A model generated the notes under the pieces. That model did no database searches, was not told the origin of the DNA, and saw only the letters and a list, made by a program, of their open reading frames with translations. Shown piece by piece: positions 10,326 through 18,581 of a stretch of DNA of 25,115 nt (position 1 is the first letter of the stretch; each line of letters opens with the position of its first letter). Both the position numbers and the translations under genes were made by a program. This DNA is from Candidatus Latescibacterota bacterium (GTDB lineage: Bacteria; Latescibacterota; UBA2968; GCA-2709665), in contig JAAXHE010000208.1 in NCBI GenBank assembly GCA_012271065.1, forward strand, positions 1 to 25,115, read 5' to 3'.

Positions 10326-10667
10326 ATGACGGCCAGGGCAGTCTCCAGATACGTCAGGATTTCACCCCGAAAGGCACGGCAGGTTGTCGATCTCGTTCGC
10401 GGTAAAGGGGTTGAAGAGGCGTTTCACATCCTTCAGTTTACACCCAAGAAGGCCGCCCGTCTCGTTGAGCGAACACTCCGGTCGGCGGTGGCCAACGCCG
10501 CCAACAGCGAAGCGTCTACGGTCCGGGAAGAAGACCTGTATGTACAAGAGGCCTTCGTGAACGGCGCCATCGCCATGCGTCGGATCCGTCCGATGCCGAG
10601 AGGCGCGGCCGGGTTTATCCGAAAACGCTGCAGCCATATCACGCTGGTCGTGTCGGACGACGATTAG
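10326..10667 (+). CDS. rplV: 50S ribosomal protein L22
   Basis: L22 binds several 23S rRNA domains and its beta-hairpin lines the exit tunnel. The 113-residue product has the family pattern AVSRYVRISPRKARQVVDLVRGK, ANAANSEA and KRCSHITLVVSD. The hairpin tip reads RRIRPMPRGAAGF where the family usually has RI.PRAxGRA, so Met90, Pro91 and Ala94 replace conserved residues near the macrolide site. AGGA lies 6 bases before ATG at 10326; the gene follows a terminator-like hairpin. Confidence 0.95.
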   Translation: MTARAVSRYVRISPRKARQVVDLVRGKGVEEAFHILQFTPKKAARLVERTLRSAVANAANSEASTVREEDLYVQEAFVNGAIAMRRIRPMPRGAAGFIRKRCSHITLVVSDDD

Positions 10668-10685
10668 CCGTCGGGAGGGTTTCTT

Positions 10686-11342
10686 TTGGGCCAGAAAACA
10701 CATCCAACAGGGTTCCGACTGGGCATCGTAAAGGACTGGCGATCCCGCTGGTTTGCCGGAAGGGATTTTGCCGATCTGCTCAAGGAAGACTTGATGTTGC
10801 GGCGCTACATCCAGAGCAGGCTGCAACGGGCTAGCGTGTCTCAAATCGAAATAGAGCGCGCGCCGAAACGGGTAACTATTTCGGTGCATACCGCGCGTCC
10901 CGGTATCGTGATCGGTCGTAAGGGGCAAGAGGTCGACAAGCTCAGGGACGAGCTGAAACACATCACCGGGAAAGAGATCTACATTAATATTCAGGAGATC
11001 AAGCGGCCGGAACTGAATGCGCAGCTGGTTGCCGACAATATTTCGCGACAGCTGGAGCAGCGCGTATCGTTTCGCCGGGCGATGAAAAAGGCGATCGCTT
11101 CGGCGATGCGCATGGGCGCCGACGGCATCAAGATAGTCTGCGGCGGGCGTTTGGGCGGTGCGGAAATGGCGCGAATCGAAAAGTCGGAACCCGCCGGCAG
11201 AGTGCCGTTGCATACGCTTCGAGCCGATATCGACTACGCAACCTCTACGGCTTTTACAACCTCGGGTACGGTGGGGGTCAAGGTCTGGGTGTGTCACGGC
11301 GAGGTCGTGGAACGCCGGACGCCGGGGGGGACTGCGCAGTAA
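10686..11342 (+). CDS. rpsC: 30S ribosomal protein S3
   Basis: S3 is at the mRNA entry side of the 30S and has helicase-related function. The 218-residue product starts [13 protein letters not shown] after a TTG initiation codon at 10686, with GGGAGG 7-12 bases upstream. The KH domain signature [16 protein letters not shown] lies near residues 72-87, and the C-terminal domain has [11 protein letters not shown] and [10 protein letters not shown]. The length is normal without a long tail. Confidence 0.96.
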   Translation: MGQKTHPTGFRLGIVKDWRSRWFAGRDFADLLKEDLMLRRYIQSRLQRASVSQIEIERAPKRVTISVHTARPGIVIGRKGQEVDKLRDELKHITGKEIYINIQEIKRPELNAQLVADNISRQLEQRVSFRRAMKKAIASAMRMGADGIKIVCGGRLGGAEMARIEKSEPAGRVPLHTLRADIDYATSTAFTTSGTVGVKVWVCHGEVVERRTPGGTAQ

Positions 11343-11374
11343 TCGGGACTGAGGATCTGTAAGGATCAGACTCC

Positions 11375-11794
11375 ATGTTAATGCCGAAAAGGGTAAAGTG
11401 GCGAAAGCAGCAGCGCGGGCGCATGCGCGGCATGGCGCACCGGGGGAGCAGGATTGCTTTCGGGGAATTCGCACTCCAGGCGCTGGAACCCGCTTGGATC
11501 ACCAGCCGGCAGATCGAGGCGGCGCGTGTCGCCATCACCCGCGCACTCGGGCGTGGAGGAAAGGTTTGGATCCGGCTGTTTCCCGACAAACCGGTTACGA
11601 TCAAGCCCGCCGAGACCCGGATGGGCAAGGGCAAAGGGAATCCCGAATACTGGGTAGCGGTCGTAAAGCCGGGACGCATCATGTTCGAAATCGACGGGGT
11701 TGAGAGGGAGAGCGCCCGGGAAGCCATGCGCAAGGCCGGCCACAAGATGCCCATAAAGACCCGGTTTATCGAACGGGGAGACACCGAGGAATGA
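11375..11794 (+). CDS. rplP: 50S ribosomal protein L16
   Basis: L16 organises tRNA binding on the 50S. The 139-residue product has [79 protein letters not shown] and a C-terminal [16 protein letters not shown]. The MLMPKRVK start at 11375 is the usual one; ATG at 11381 is possible. The stop overlaps the rpmC start by ATGA. Confidence 0.97.
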   Translation: MLMPKRVKWRKQQRGRMRGMAHRGSRIAFGEFALQALEPAWITSRQIEAARVAITRALGRGGKVWIRLFPDKPVTIKPAETRMGKGKGNPEYWVAVVKPGRIMFEIDGVERESAREAMRKAGHKMPIKTRFIERGDTEE

Positions 11795-12036
11795 AAGCCA
11801 GCGAAATTCGTCAGATGACACAGGACGAGGTCGATGAGTTGCTTGGCGACAGACTCGAGGAGTTGTCAAACCTGAGAATCCAGCTTGTCACGCAGCAACT
11901 GGACAATCCGCTCCGGGTGAAGTCGGTCCGGAGGAACATCGCCCGAATCAGAACGGTACTGAGGGAGCGCGCACTGGACCTGAACGCCTCGACCGGTGCA
12001 GCAGGCGCCGAATCCACCGGATCGGAAGGAAATTAG
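11791..12036 (+). CDS. rpmC: 50S ribosomal protein L29
   Basis: L29 is a small two-helix protein near the tunnel exit that contacts L23. The 81-residue product has [30 protein letters not shown] and [15 protein letters not shown], plus a Ser/Gly/Ala-rich tail of about 15 residues beyond the usual end. ATG overlaps the rplP stop (ATGA), consistent with coupled translation. rpsQ starts 3 bases after its stop. Confidence 0.94.
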   Translation: MKASEIRQMTQDEVDELLGDRLEELSNLRIQLVTQQLDNPLRVKSVRRNIARIRTVLRERALDLNASTGAAGAESTGSEGN

Positions 12037-12039
12037 ACT

Positions 12040-12306
12040 ATGGCACAAACCGACGCGCGCGGACGTCGAAAGACCCTTGTGGGTCGGGTGCTGAGCAATC
12101 AGGCCAATAAGACAATCGTCGTGGAAGTCACCTGGCGTACGCTGCATCCGCTTTACGGCAAGGTGGTCCGTCGTCGTTCCAAATTCGCGGCGCACGACGA
12201 GAACAACTCGGCGAATGCCGGCGATACCGTACTGATTATGGAGACTCGCCCGATCAGCAAGACAAAGAGATGGCGACTCACCGAGATTCTGGAAAAGGTT
12301 CAATAG
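12040..12306 (+). CDS. rpsQ: 30S ribosomal protein S17
   Basis: S17 is an OB-fold primary 16S-binding protein. The 88-residue product has [68 protein letters not shown] precedes the ATG at 12040. It is tightly packed between rpmC and rplN. Confidence 0.96.
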   Translation: MAQTDARGRRKTLVGRVLSNQANKTIVVEVTWRTLHPLYGKVVRRRSKFAAHDENNSANAGDTVLIMETRPISKTKRWRLTEILEKVQ

Positions 12307-12319
12307 GGAGTATCGGCGG

Positions 12320-12688
12320 ATGGTAACGGAACAGACAGTCTTGAACTGCGCGGACAACAGTGGCGCCCGAAGGGTCATGTGCTTCAGGGTGCTGGGCGGG
12401 TCCCGAACAAAATATGCCGGCCTTGGCGATACGATCGTGGTGTCAGTAAAGGACGCCCAGCCCAACAGCGCTGTGAAAAAAGGAGAAGTCGCGCGGGCGG
12501 TCATCGTCCGGACCAAAAAGGAGGCTCGACGTTCCGACGGTTCCTACATTCGTTTCGACGACAATGCGGCGGTTCTGATCAACGCCGAAGGAGAACCCAG
12601 GGCGACCCGCATTTTCGGCCCTATCGCACGGGAACTGCGCGACAGGAGGTTCATGCGGATTGTTTCTCTGGCAGCGGAAGTCGTATGA
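12320..12688 (+). CDS. rplN: 50S ribosomal protein L14
   Basis: L14 forms an intersubunit bridge with 16S helix 14. The 122-residue product has [69 protein letters not shown] and [25 protein letters not shown] at 12320 follows GGAG. It marks the start of the classical spc part, but no separate promoter is visible. Confidence 0.97.
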   Translation: MVTEQTVLNCADNSGARRVMCFRVLGGSRTKYAGLGDTIVVSVKDAQPNSAVKKGEVARAVIVRTKKEARRSDGSYIRFDDNAAVLINAEGEPRATRIFGPIARELRDRRFMRIVSLAAEVV

Positions 12689-12713
12689 TTTTTGCGACAG
12701 CGAGGAGAGTCGA

Positions 12714-13043
12714 ATGGTGAAAACTCATCTTCGAAAGGGAGACCAGGTCGAGGTCATCGGGGGTGTGGACGCGGGGAGACGTGGACGCGTATTGAGAGTA
12801 TTCCCGAAAAAGGCGCGTGCGCTGGTTGAGGGCGTTAATTTCATCAAACGTCATACCAAGCCCGGACCCAAGAACCAGCAGGGCGGAATCATTGAGAAAG
12901 AGGCTCCCGTACATATCTCCAAACTCATGCTGATCGATCCGCAGACCGACGAACCGACGAGGATACGCCGGCAGAGACTGGAGAACGGCGTACGGATACG
13001 GCTTTCGGTCAAGAGCGGCGAACAGATTAGCGAAGCAAGCTGA
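12714..13043 (+). CDS. rplX: 50S ribosomal protein L24
   Basis: L24 is an assembly initiator protein with a KOW motif. The 109-residue product has [23 protein letters not shown] (KOW), [32 protein letters not shown] and a final [16 protein letters not shown] at 12714 is chosen because GAGGAG lies just upstream and [10 protein letters not shown] is the family N-terminus; an earlier in-frame codon at 12660 would overlap rplN. Confidence 0.94.
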   Translation: MVKTHLRKGDQVEVIGGVDAGRRGRVLRVFPKKARALVEGVNFIKRHTKPGPKNQQGGIIEKEAPVHISKLMLIDPQTDEPTRIRRQRLENGVRIRLSVKSGEQISEAS

Positions 13044-13056
13044 CGGCGAGGGTTGG

Positions 13057-13611
13057 ATGGCTGCGCGACTCCATGAGATATACAACAGCGAAATCGTACC
13101 GGCGATGGTTTCACATTTCGCCTACAAGAACAGGATGCAGGCGCCCAGGCTCGAGAAGATCGTCCTCAACATGGGCCTAGGAGAAGCCGTCCAGAATCCG
13201 AAGGCGATCGACAGCGCCATCGCGGACCTGTCAATCATCGCTGGGCAGCGCCCGTCGATACGTCGGGCCAAGAAATCCGTCTCGAATTTCAAACTGCGCG
13301 AAGGCATGCCGGTCGGGTGCGCCGTCACGCTGCGCAGAGACCGGATGTACGAATTTCTCGACCGTTTTTTTGCCTTCGCCATACCGCGCACGCGAGATTT
13401 CAGGGGTCTGTCCCCCAATGCCTTCGACGGCCGGGGGAATTATACCGTGGGCGTTCGTGAGCAGATCATATTTCCGGAAATCAGCTACGATGAAATCGAT
13501 CAGGTCAGAGGCCTTGACGTAACCGTCGTTACCACGGCCGGAACCGACGAAGAGGCATTTGAATTACTCAGGCGCTTTGGCATGCCGTTCCGGGCTGCCG
13601 AAGCGGCCTGA
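13057..13611 (+). CDS. rplE: 50S ribosomal protein L5
   Basis: L5 binds 5S rRNA and contacts P-site tRNA. The 184-residue product has the blocks [72 protein letters not shown] and [17 protein letters not shown] at 13057 follows GAGGG. It is followed 22 bases on by rpsN. Confidence 0.96.
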   Translation: MAARLHEIYNSEIVPAMVSHFAYKNRMQAPRLEKIVLNMGLGEAVQNPKAIDSAIADLSIIAGQRPSIRRAKKSVSNFKLREGMPVGCAVTLRRDRMYEFLDRFFAFAIPRTRDFRGLSPNAFDGRGNYTVGVREQIIFPEISYDEIDQVRGLDVTVVTTAGTDEEAFELLRRFGMPFRAAEAA

Positions 13612-13633
13612 TTCCAGGAGAGTGAGCATACCT

Positions 13634-13819
13634 GTGGCAAAAAAAACGTTGATCGTAAAAGCAAACAAGAAACCGAAGTTTGCCGTTCGTCGGTATAATC
13701 GTTGCCATCGCTGCGGACGCGCCCGAGGCTACATGAGGCAGTTCGGTATCTGCAGGATCTGCTTCAGGGAACTGGCGTTGCTCGGTGAGATACCCGGAGT
13801 CTCGAAGGCGAGCTGGTAG
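13634..13819 (+). CDS. rpsN: 30S ribosomal protein S14, zinc-binding short form
   Basis: The 61-residue product is the short (type Z) S14, needed for 30S head assembly. Zinc ligands are Cys24, Cys27, Cys40 and Cys43 (CHRCGR and ICRICF). The basic N-terminus and the C-terminal [11 protein letters not shown] are typical. The start is GTG at 13634, with an AGGAG about 12 bases upstream; an ATG further back at 13559 lies inside rplE and is rejected. Confidence 0.95.
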   Translation: MAKKTLIVKANKKPKFAVRRYNRCHRCGRARGYMRQFGICRICFRELALLGEIPGVSKASW

Positions 13820-13850
13820 AAGTCGTGAAAGACAGGAGGCGGTTGGCCCT

Positions 13851-14249
13851 ATGAGTATGACCGATCCGGTTGCGGACATGCTGACCCGTATTCGGAATGC
13901 AGCCGGTGCAGGGCACCGGAAGGTAGACATTCCGGGTTCCCGGATGAAAGCCGAGATTGCCCGGATTTTGAAGTCTAAAGGTTTCATCCACAACTACGCC
14001 CGCGTTGAGGACGACCGGCAGGGTTTCATCCGCCTGTATCTCAAGTACAGTTCGGACGACGAAAGTGCCATACAGGGTCTGGAGCGCATCAGCCGGCCGG
14101 GGCTGCGTCGTTACGTCCGTGTCGGCGAAATCCCCAGAGTGCTCAACGGCCTGGGTGTGGCCATACTTTCCACGCCACGGGGCATACTTACGGATAGCGA
14201 GGCACGTGCGGCCGGGGTAGGCGGCGAGGTCCTCTGTCACCTCTGGTAA
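13851..14249 (+). CDS. rpsH: 30S ribosomal protein S8
   Basis: S8 binds the central domain of 16S rRNA; in E. coli it autoregulates the spc operon. The 132-residue product has MTDPVADMLTRIRNA, IPGSRMKAEIARILKSKGFI, ISRPGLRRYV and LNGLGVAILSTPRGILTD, ending EVLCHLW. ATG at 13851 has AGGAGG about 12 bases upstream; ATG at 13857 is an alternative. An upstream in-frame ATG at 13785 overlaps rpsN and is rejected. Confidence 0.95.
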   Translation: MSMTDPVADMLTRIRNAAGAGHRKVDIPGSRMKAEIARILKSKGFIHNYARVEDDRQGFIRLYLKYSSDDESAIQGLERISRPGLRRYVRVGEIPRVLNGLGVAILSTPRGILTDSEARAAGVGGEVLCHLW

Positions 14250-14265
14250 ACCGGGAGGAGTTCAG

Positions 14266-14832
14266 GTGTCACGCGTTGGAAGACAGCCGATTGCCGTGCC
14301 GGATGGCGTACAGGTTCGCGTAGAGTCGGACGGGGTGCAGGTGAAAGGGAGCAAGGGCGACCTGACAGTCAGGGTCCATCCGTTAACCCGGATCCGGCAG
14401 GAAGACGGCGCGATACGTGTAACGGTAGAGGATGTTGAAGACAGGGAGTCGAAGGCGGTGTGGGGCCTCACACGCGCGTTGTTGGCCAACGCTGTTGAAG
14501 GCGTGCGTAATGGATTCGAGAAACGGCTGGTCGTCGTGGGTGTGGGGTATCGCGCTGAAATGAAGGGCAGGAATCTGGATTTACTGGTCGGCTACAGCCA
14601 TCCCGTGATCATCGAACCCCTGGATGGTATTGAAATAAACGTCGAACCGGCTCCCTCCGAAATTGATACCGCCCAGGCCTCGATTGTCGTTCGTGGCGCT
14701 GATAAGGAACGGGTGGGGCAGGTGGCAGCCGACATACGAAGAGTCCGTCCTCCCGAGCCTTACAAGGGTAAGGGAATTCGGTACTTTAACGAGTACGTTC
14801 GTCGTAAGGCCGGCAAGGCCGCTGTAACGTAG
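14266..14832 (+). CDS. rplF: 50S ribosomal protein L6
   Basis: L6 lies at the base of the L7/L12 stalk near the factor-binding site. The 188-residue product starts SRVGRQPIAVPDGV after GTG at 14266, with GGGAGGAG about 5 bases upstream. The two repeated alpha/beta domains are visible, with VVGVGYRAEMKGRNLDLLVGYSHP and, near the end, RRVRPPEPYKGKGIRY. The length is slightly above the common ~178. Confidence 0.96.
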   Translation: MSRVGRQPIAVPDGVQVRVESDGVQVKGSKGDLTVRVHPLTRIRQEDGAIRVTVEDVEDRESKAVWGLTRALLANAVEGVRNGFEKRLVVVGVGYRAEMKGRNLDLLVGYSHPVIIEPLDGIEINVEPAPSEIDTAQASIVVRGADKERVGQVAADIRRVRPPEPYKGKGIRYFNEYVRRKAGKAAVT

Positions 14833-14849
14833 ACACGGAGCGGATTTTT

Positions 14850-15218
14850 ATGGCAAACCCACAGGTCCGGAAGGCCAGCCTGCGCCTGCGTCGTCGCCTG
14901 CGGATAAGAAAAAAGATCCGCGGTACGCCCGGACGGCCCCGATTGGCTGTGAGCAGGAGCCTGAACCACATTGAAGTGCAGTTGATCGACGACACAACGG
15001 GGCGGTCCCTGCTTGGACTCTCGAGTAATTCCCGGGAAATCCGCGACACGCTCTCGGGCAATAAGAGCGAAAAGGGCCGCGAGGTTGGCCGCGCCCTGGC
15101 AGCAAGGGCGCTGGAAGCCGGGATCAAGACAGTTGTATTCGACCGGGGCGGCCGCCTGTATCATGGCCGGATCAAGGCATTGGCCGACGGCGCGCGAGAA
15201 GGCGGTCTGTTGTTTTAG
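14850..15218 (+). CDS. rplR: 50S ribosomal protein L18
   Basis: L18 binds 5S rRNA with L5 and L25. The 122-residue product has RLRRRLRIRKKIRGTPGRPR, LAVSRSLNHIEVQLIDD, ALAARALEAGIKTVVFDRGG and YHGRIKALADGAREGGLLF. ATG at 14850 follows a GGAG-type site. The gene is regular for its family and fully collinear with its neighbours. Confidence 0.96.
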   Translation: MANPQVRKASLRLRRRLRIRKKIRGTPGRPRLAVSRSLNHIEVQLIDDTTGRSLLGLSSNSREIRDTLSGNKSEKGREVGRALAARALEAGIKTVVFDRGGRLYHGRIKALADGAREGGLLF

Positions 15219-15248
15219 TTTGGTTGTTGTGTCCAAAGGAGTAGCCAT

Positions 15249-15764
15249 TTGAAACGAATAGATCCTTCCGGTTTGGACCTGACCGAAATCGTTATCAACA
15301 ACAGCCTTAAGAGGGTATCACACGTTCGCAAGGGCGGCCGTCGATTCGCTTTCAACGTGATGGTGGTTGTGGGAGACCGCCAGGGGCACGTCGGCGCCGG
15401 AATGGGCAAGGCGGGAGAGGTGGCGGAAGCCATCCGAAAAGCAACTGAAAACGCGAAAAAGGAACTGGTGCGCATACCGGTAATCAGCGGAACTCTACCG
15501 CATGAAATCATCGGCGTATTTGGCGCTTCCCGCGTCCTGTTGCGGCCTGCCGCTCCGGGAACCGGAGTGATCGCCGGCGGGGGTATTCGAGCGGTACTGG
15601 AGCTTGCGGGCGTCCAGAACGTGCTGACCAAATCGCTGGGGTCCCAGAACACCCACAATACGGTGAAGGCAACGCTTCAGGGCCTGTCCAGCCTCCGGGA
15701 CGCACGTGCGTTTGCGCAGCTACGGAACGTCTATGAGGCGGAATTGACCGGCGCTCGGGAGTAA
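15249..15764 (+). CDS. rpsE: 30S ribosomal protein S5
   Basis: S5 is at the mRNA entry region and affects decoding accuracy. The 171-residue product has [20 protein letters not shown] and [20 protein letters not shown], then [31 protein letters not shown] and [12 protein letters not shown]. The start is TTG at 15249, with AAGGAG 8 bases upstream. The loop usually linked to spectinomycin resistance ([10 protein letters not shown], with Val for the usual Lys before it) is close to the common sequence. Confidence 0.96.
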   Translation: MKRIDPSGLDLTEIVINNSLKRVSHVRKGGRRFAFNVMVVVGDRQGHVGAGMGKAGEVAEAIRKATENAKKELVRIPVISGTLPHEIIGVFGASRVLLRPAAPGTGVIAGGGIRAVLELAGVQNVLTKSLGSQNTHNTVKATLQGLSSLRDARAFAQLRNVYEAELTGARE

Positions 15765-15770
15765 CGCGGC

Positions 15771-15968
15771 ATGGCTCACGACGGCAGAAAGCTGAGAATC
15801 ACCCAGGTCCGCAGTGTGATTTCAAGAAATGAAAAGCAGCGGCGTACGCTTGCCGCGCTTGGAATACACCGTATTCGTCACAGTGTGGTTCACAACGACA
15901 CGGCGCAAATCCGCGGTATGGTCAACACGGTTGCACACCTTGTAGAGGTGGAACCGGCGGACGGCTGA
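15771..15968 (+). CDS. rpmD: 50S ribosomal protein L30
   Basis: L30 is a small, non-universal 50S protein. The 65-residue product has [32 protein letters not shown] and [15 protein letters not shown], all typical. It follows rpsE by 6 bases. Downstream is a 226-base gap before rplO containing a terminator-like hairpin and a dispersed repeat. Confidence 0.95.
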   Translation: MAHDGRKLRITQVRSVISRNEKQRRTLAALGIHRIRHSVVHNDTAQIRGMVNTVAHLVEVEPADG

Positions 15969-15992
15969 CTCCGGGGATGCATCTCTGCATGA

Positions 15993-16018
15993 CCGGTCCG
16001 CAGGAACCGGATTGTTTT
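15993..16018 (+). terminator. Terminator-like hairpin after rpmD
   Basis: CCGGTCC (15993-15999) pairs with GGAACCGG (16003-16010) as 7 bp with one bulged A and loop GCA, followed by ATTGTTTTCT (16011-16020). It lies just upstream of the dispersed repeat copy. The T tract is interrupted, so partial termination or a 3'-end stabiliser is more likely than full termination. Confidence 0.4.
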
Positions 16019-16031
16019 CTCTCAAGCGTAG

Positions 16032-16178
16032 CAGCCCGTTGAAAAAGCCCATCCGGGCTGCGCGGCAGGCCCTTGCGGTCGAAAACCTGCGTTGCGCGCC
16101 CTCGCCGAATCGCTGGATGGGACTCGGTCGCGCGCCTCGTCTTCAGCCTCGCCTGCAGAGCGACTTTATCAACGGACT
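16032..16178 (+). repeat. Dispersed MITE-like repeat, full-length copy
   Basis: About 147 bases with imperfect terminal inverted repeats: left end AGCCCGTTGAAAAAGCC, right end (reverse complement) AGTCCGTTGATAAAGTC. The interior is itself an imperfect palindrome centred near 16115, with GCGCGC arms (16093-16098 and 16129-16134). The first 64 bases match the copy at 25054 with few differences, and both ends match the short copy at 9877. No transposase is encoded. It separates rpmD from rplO and is open in the rplO frame. Confidence 0.82.
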
Positions 16179-16194
16179 TATAAGGACCCCCAGG

Positions 16195-16656
16195 ATGAAA
16201 CCAGGAAAATTCAAGCCTCCCGCGGGTGCCGTCAAGAGCCGTAAGCGGCTGGGTTGCGGCGTGGGTTCGGGTTGTGGCAAAACCAGCGGGAAGGGACACA
16301 AGGGCCAGAAATCGCGTTCCGGCGCGAAGATAAGGCCGTGGTTTGAAGGCGGGCAGATGCCGTTGCAACGCAGACTGCCCAAAGTAGGATTCAATAATCC
16401 TCAGAAGGTGGTCTATCAGGTCGTCAATCTGGATGATATCGCCAGGCGGGGATTGTCCGGACAGGTGACTCCCGAAAACCTGAAGCAGACGGGTCTGATC
16501 CGGTCAGCTCGGCGTCCGGTGAAGATTCTGGGGCGGGGTGAGATCTCCGATGCCATACAGGTACAGGCGCACGCGGTTTCCCGGTCGGCCATTGGGAAGA
16601 TCGAAGCGGCTGGAGGCAGTGTCAGCCTGATGGACGCGGGTTCCGGGACGGATTAA
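16195..16656 (+). CDS. rplO: 50S ribosomal protein L15
   Basis: L15 is a late-assembly 50S protein. The 153-residue product has KPPAGAVKSRKRLGCGVGSG, CGKTSGKGHKGQKSRSG, WFEGGQMPLQRRLPKVGF and a C-terminal AIGKIEAAGGSVSLM. ATG at 16195 is chosen because AAGGA lies 8-12 bases upstream and MKPGKFKPPAG resembles the family N-terminus. The frame stays open back to 16012 through the repeat, which would add 61 residues; this is probably an accident of the insertion. Confidence 0.94.
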   Translation: MKPGKFKPPAGAVKSRKRLGCGVGSGCGKTSGKGHKGQKSRSGAKIRPWFEGGQMPLQRRLPKVGFNNPQKVVYQVVNLDDIARRGLSGQVTPENLKQTGLIRSARRPVKILGRGEISDAIQVQAHAVSRSAIGKIEAAGGSVSLMDAGSGTD

Positions 16657-16671
16657 TCTGAAGAGGAGGCG

Positions 16672-18012
16672 GTGGTGCTTCAGAGTTTCCAGAGTGCGTT
16701 TCGAATCCCCGAACTGCGCAATCGCATCCTGTTTACGTTGGGAATTCTGGTGGTCTTCCGGATTGGCACGTACGTGACCATTCCCGGCATCGACCCGAGG
16801 GCCCTGGACGAGTATTTCAGCAGCGCTGCAACAGGCGTCCTGGGTTTCTACGACATGTTCGCCGGCGGCGCATTCGGACGCGCAACCGTCTTCGCGCTTG
16901 GCATTATGCCGTATATCAGCGCCTCGATCATTCTCCAGTTGATGGGTGCTGTAATCCCGTTTCTGCAGAAACTCCAGAAGGAGGGCGAAGAGGGGCGCAA
17001 GAAGATCACCCAATATACCCGCTACGGGACCGTTGCGCTGGCTGCCGCCCAGTCGTTTGGCGTCAGCCTGTTTATGGAAAGCCTCCGCTCACCCATCACG
17101 GGAATGCTGGTTGTGCCGGACCCGGGTCTGGGCTTTCGGTTATTGACAATTCTGACCATCACAGCCGGAACCGTATTTGTAATGTGGTTGGGGGAACAGA
17201 TCGACGACCGGGGTATCGGCAACGGGATGTCGATGCTGATCTTTATTGGAATCATTGCCCGTGCGCCCGCGGCCGTGATCCAGGAATATCAGGATTTCGT
17301 GGCCAACAACAAGCCCATTCTTCTGGAGTTGTTCGTGGTCGTCATCATCATCGCGGTTACAGCGCTGGTGGTGCTCATTACGCAGGGTACGCGGAAAATT
17401 CCGGTGCAATACGCCAAGCGCGTTGTGGGCCGGCGCGTCTATGGGGGCCAGAGTACCCATATTCCGCTAAAGGTAAATACCTCGGGCGTAATGCCCATTA
17501 TTTTCGCCCAGGCCATTATGTTTCTGCCTTCCACTCTGGCCAATTTCTTCCCGATGAACGAGTGGGTGCAGGATATGGCCTCCCGGTTTTCACCGGCCAC
17601 CACGTTGCACGCGCTTCCTTACTGGATACTCTATTCCGCAATGATCATCTTTTTCGCTTATTTTTATACCGCAATTGTCTTCAATCCGGTCGATCTGGCC
17701 GACAATATGAAGCGCCAGGGCGGTTTCATTCCAGGTATCCGGCCCGGTAGACGCACATCCGACTTTATCGACCGGATCCTGACCCGAATCACGCTTCCGG
17801 GATCGATTTTTCTCGCGGCGATCGCGGTCTTCCCGTTTTTTGTTATCAGTTGGGCCGATGTGAATCCCGGGCTGATAGACTTCTTCGGGGGCACCGGACT
17901 TCTGATTATCGTCGGTGTAGCGCTGGACACGCTGCAGCGCGTGGAGTCGCACCTGCTGATGCGGCACTACGACGGCTTTATGAAAAAGGGAAGGCTGAAG
18001 GGCCGAAGATGA
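16672..18012 (+). CDS. secY: Protein translocase subunit SecY
   Basis: SecY is the channel subunit of the SecYEG inner-membrane translocase. The 446-residue product has the usual ten hydrophobic segments and family blocks [53 protein letters not shown] and [19 protein letters not shown]. The start is GTG at 16672; GTG at 16675 has better spacing to the AGGAGG at 16664-16669. secY is followed directly by rpmJ, with no adk, map or infA between. Confidence 0.96.
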   Translation: MVLQSFQSAFRIPELRNRILFTLGILVVFRIGTYVTIPGIDPRALDEYFSSAATGVLGFYDMFAGGAFGRATVFALGIMPYISASIILQLMGAVIPFLQKLQKEGEEGRKKITQYTRYGTVALAAAQSFGVSLFMESLRSPITGMLVVPDPGLGFRLLTILTITAGTVFVMWLGEQIDDRGIGNGMSMLIFIGIIARAPAAVIQEYQDFVANNKPILLELFVVVIIIAVTALVVLITQGTRKIPVQYAKRVVGRRVYGGQSTHIPLKVNTSGVMPIIFAQAIMFLPSTLANFFPMNEWVQDMASRFSPATTLHALPYWILYSAMIIFFAYFYTAIVFNPVDLADNMKRQGGFIPGIRPGRRTSDFIDRILTRITLPGSIFLAAIAVFPFFVISWADVNPGLIDFFGGTGLLIIVGVALDTLQRVESHLLMRHYDGFMKKGRLKGRR

Positions 18013-18028
18013 CCGAAAGGATAAGCCG

Positions 18029-18145
18029 ATGAGGGTCCGCGCATCTGTCAAGAAACGCTGCAATCACTGCAAGATCATTCGCCGCAAGGGTGTCGTCCGT
18101 GTGATTTGCAAACACGATCCAAGTCACAAACAGAGACAAGGATAG
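18029..18145 (+). CDS. rpmJ: 50S ribosomal protein L36, zinc-binding form
   Basis: A 38-codon gene reading [20 protein letters not shown] and ending HKQRQG. It is the C+ form of L36 with zinc ligands Cys11, Cys14, Cys27 and His33, one residue longer than the common 37. ATG at 18029 follows AAAGGA and comes 16 bases after the secY stop. It is small but unmistakable by motif and position at the head of the alpha cluster. Confidence 0.95.
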   Translation: MRVRASVKKRCNHCKIIRRKGVVRVICKHDPSHKQRQG

Positions 18146-18146
18146 A

Positions 18147-18170
18147 CCTTCGGAAACCGAACGAAGGAGG
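18147..18170 (+). promoter_or_regulatory. Candidate translational operator at the rpsM ribosome binding site
   Basis: Two mutually exclusive hairpins are possible in the 32-base rpmJ-rpsM gap. CCTTCG (18147-18152) pairs with CGAAGG (18162-18167), which covers the first half of the Shine-Dalgarno AAGGAGG (18164-18170); alternatively TTCGG pairs with CCGAA (18149-18153 with 18157-18161) around loop AAA, leaving it free. In E. coli S4 represses the alpha operon at the rpsM leader, so the location is suggestive, but the structures are small. Confidence 0.35.
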
Positions 18171-18177
18171 AGATATC

Positions 18178-18558
18178 ATGGCTCGTATCGCAGGTGTCGA
18201 TGTTCCGCGCGAAAAGCGTGTAGAAATCGCGCTGACGTACATATTCGGCATTGGCAGAAGCTCCGCAAACCGGATCCTTGAGAAGACGCAGATTTCACCG
18301 GACACCCGCGTTGACGCGTTGAGCGAGGAAGACGTCACGAAACTCCGGAGCGTGATCGAGGGGGAATACCGGGTGGAAGGCAATCTCAGGAGCGAAGTGG
18401 CCATGAATATCAAGCGGCTGATGGACATCGGCTGCTATCGCGGGCTCCGGTGGCGCAGGGGGCTTCCCGTGCGCGGTCAGCGGACCCGGACGAACGCCCG
18501 GACACGAAAAGGCCCCAAGAAGGGGCAGATTGCCAAAAGGAAGAAGGCACAACACTAA
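18178..18558 (+). CDS. rpsM: 30S ribosomal protein S13
   Basis: S13 is at the top of the 30S head and contacts P-site tRNA and the 50S. The 126-residue product has [34 protein letters not shown] and [20 protein letters not shown]. Position 92 is Trp in [12 protein letters not shown] where His is usual. ATG at 18178 has AAGGAGG 7 bases upstream; an earlier in-frame codon at 18106 overlaps rpmJ and is rejected. Confidence 0.96.
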   Translation: MARIAGVDVPREKRVEIALTYIFGIGRSSANRILEKTQISPDTRVDALSEEDVTKLRSVIEGEYRVEGNLRSEVAMNIKRLMDIGCYRGLRWRRGLPVRGQRTRTNARTRKGPKKGQIAKRKKAQH

Positions 18559-18581
18559 TCATCAGTTAAGGAGGCGATCAC

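Noticed and set aside
10362..11474. 370-codon - strand ORF opposite rplV-rpsC
   Set aside because: Antisense shadow of conserved ribosomal protein genes.
17143..17148. TTGACA inside secY as an internal promoter
   Set aside because: No -10 box at 16-18 bases; chance hexamer in coding sequence.
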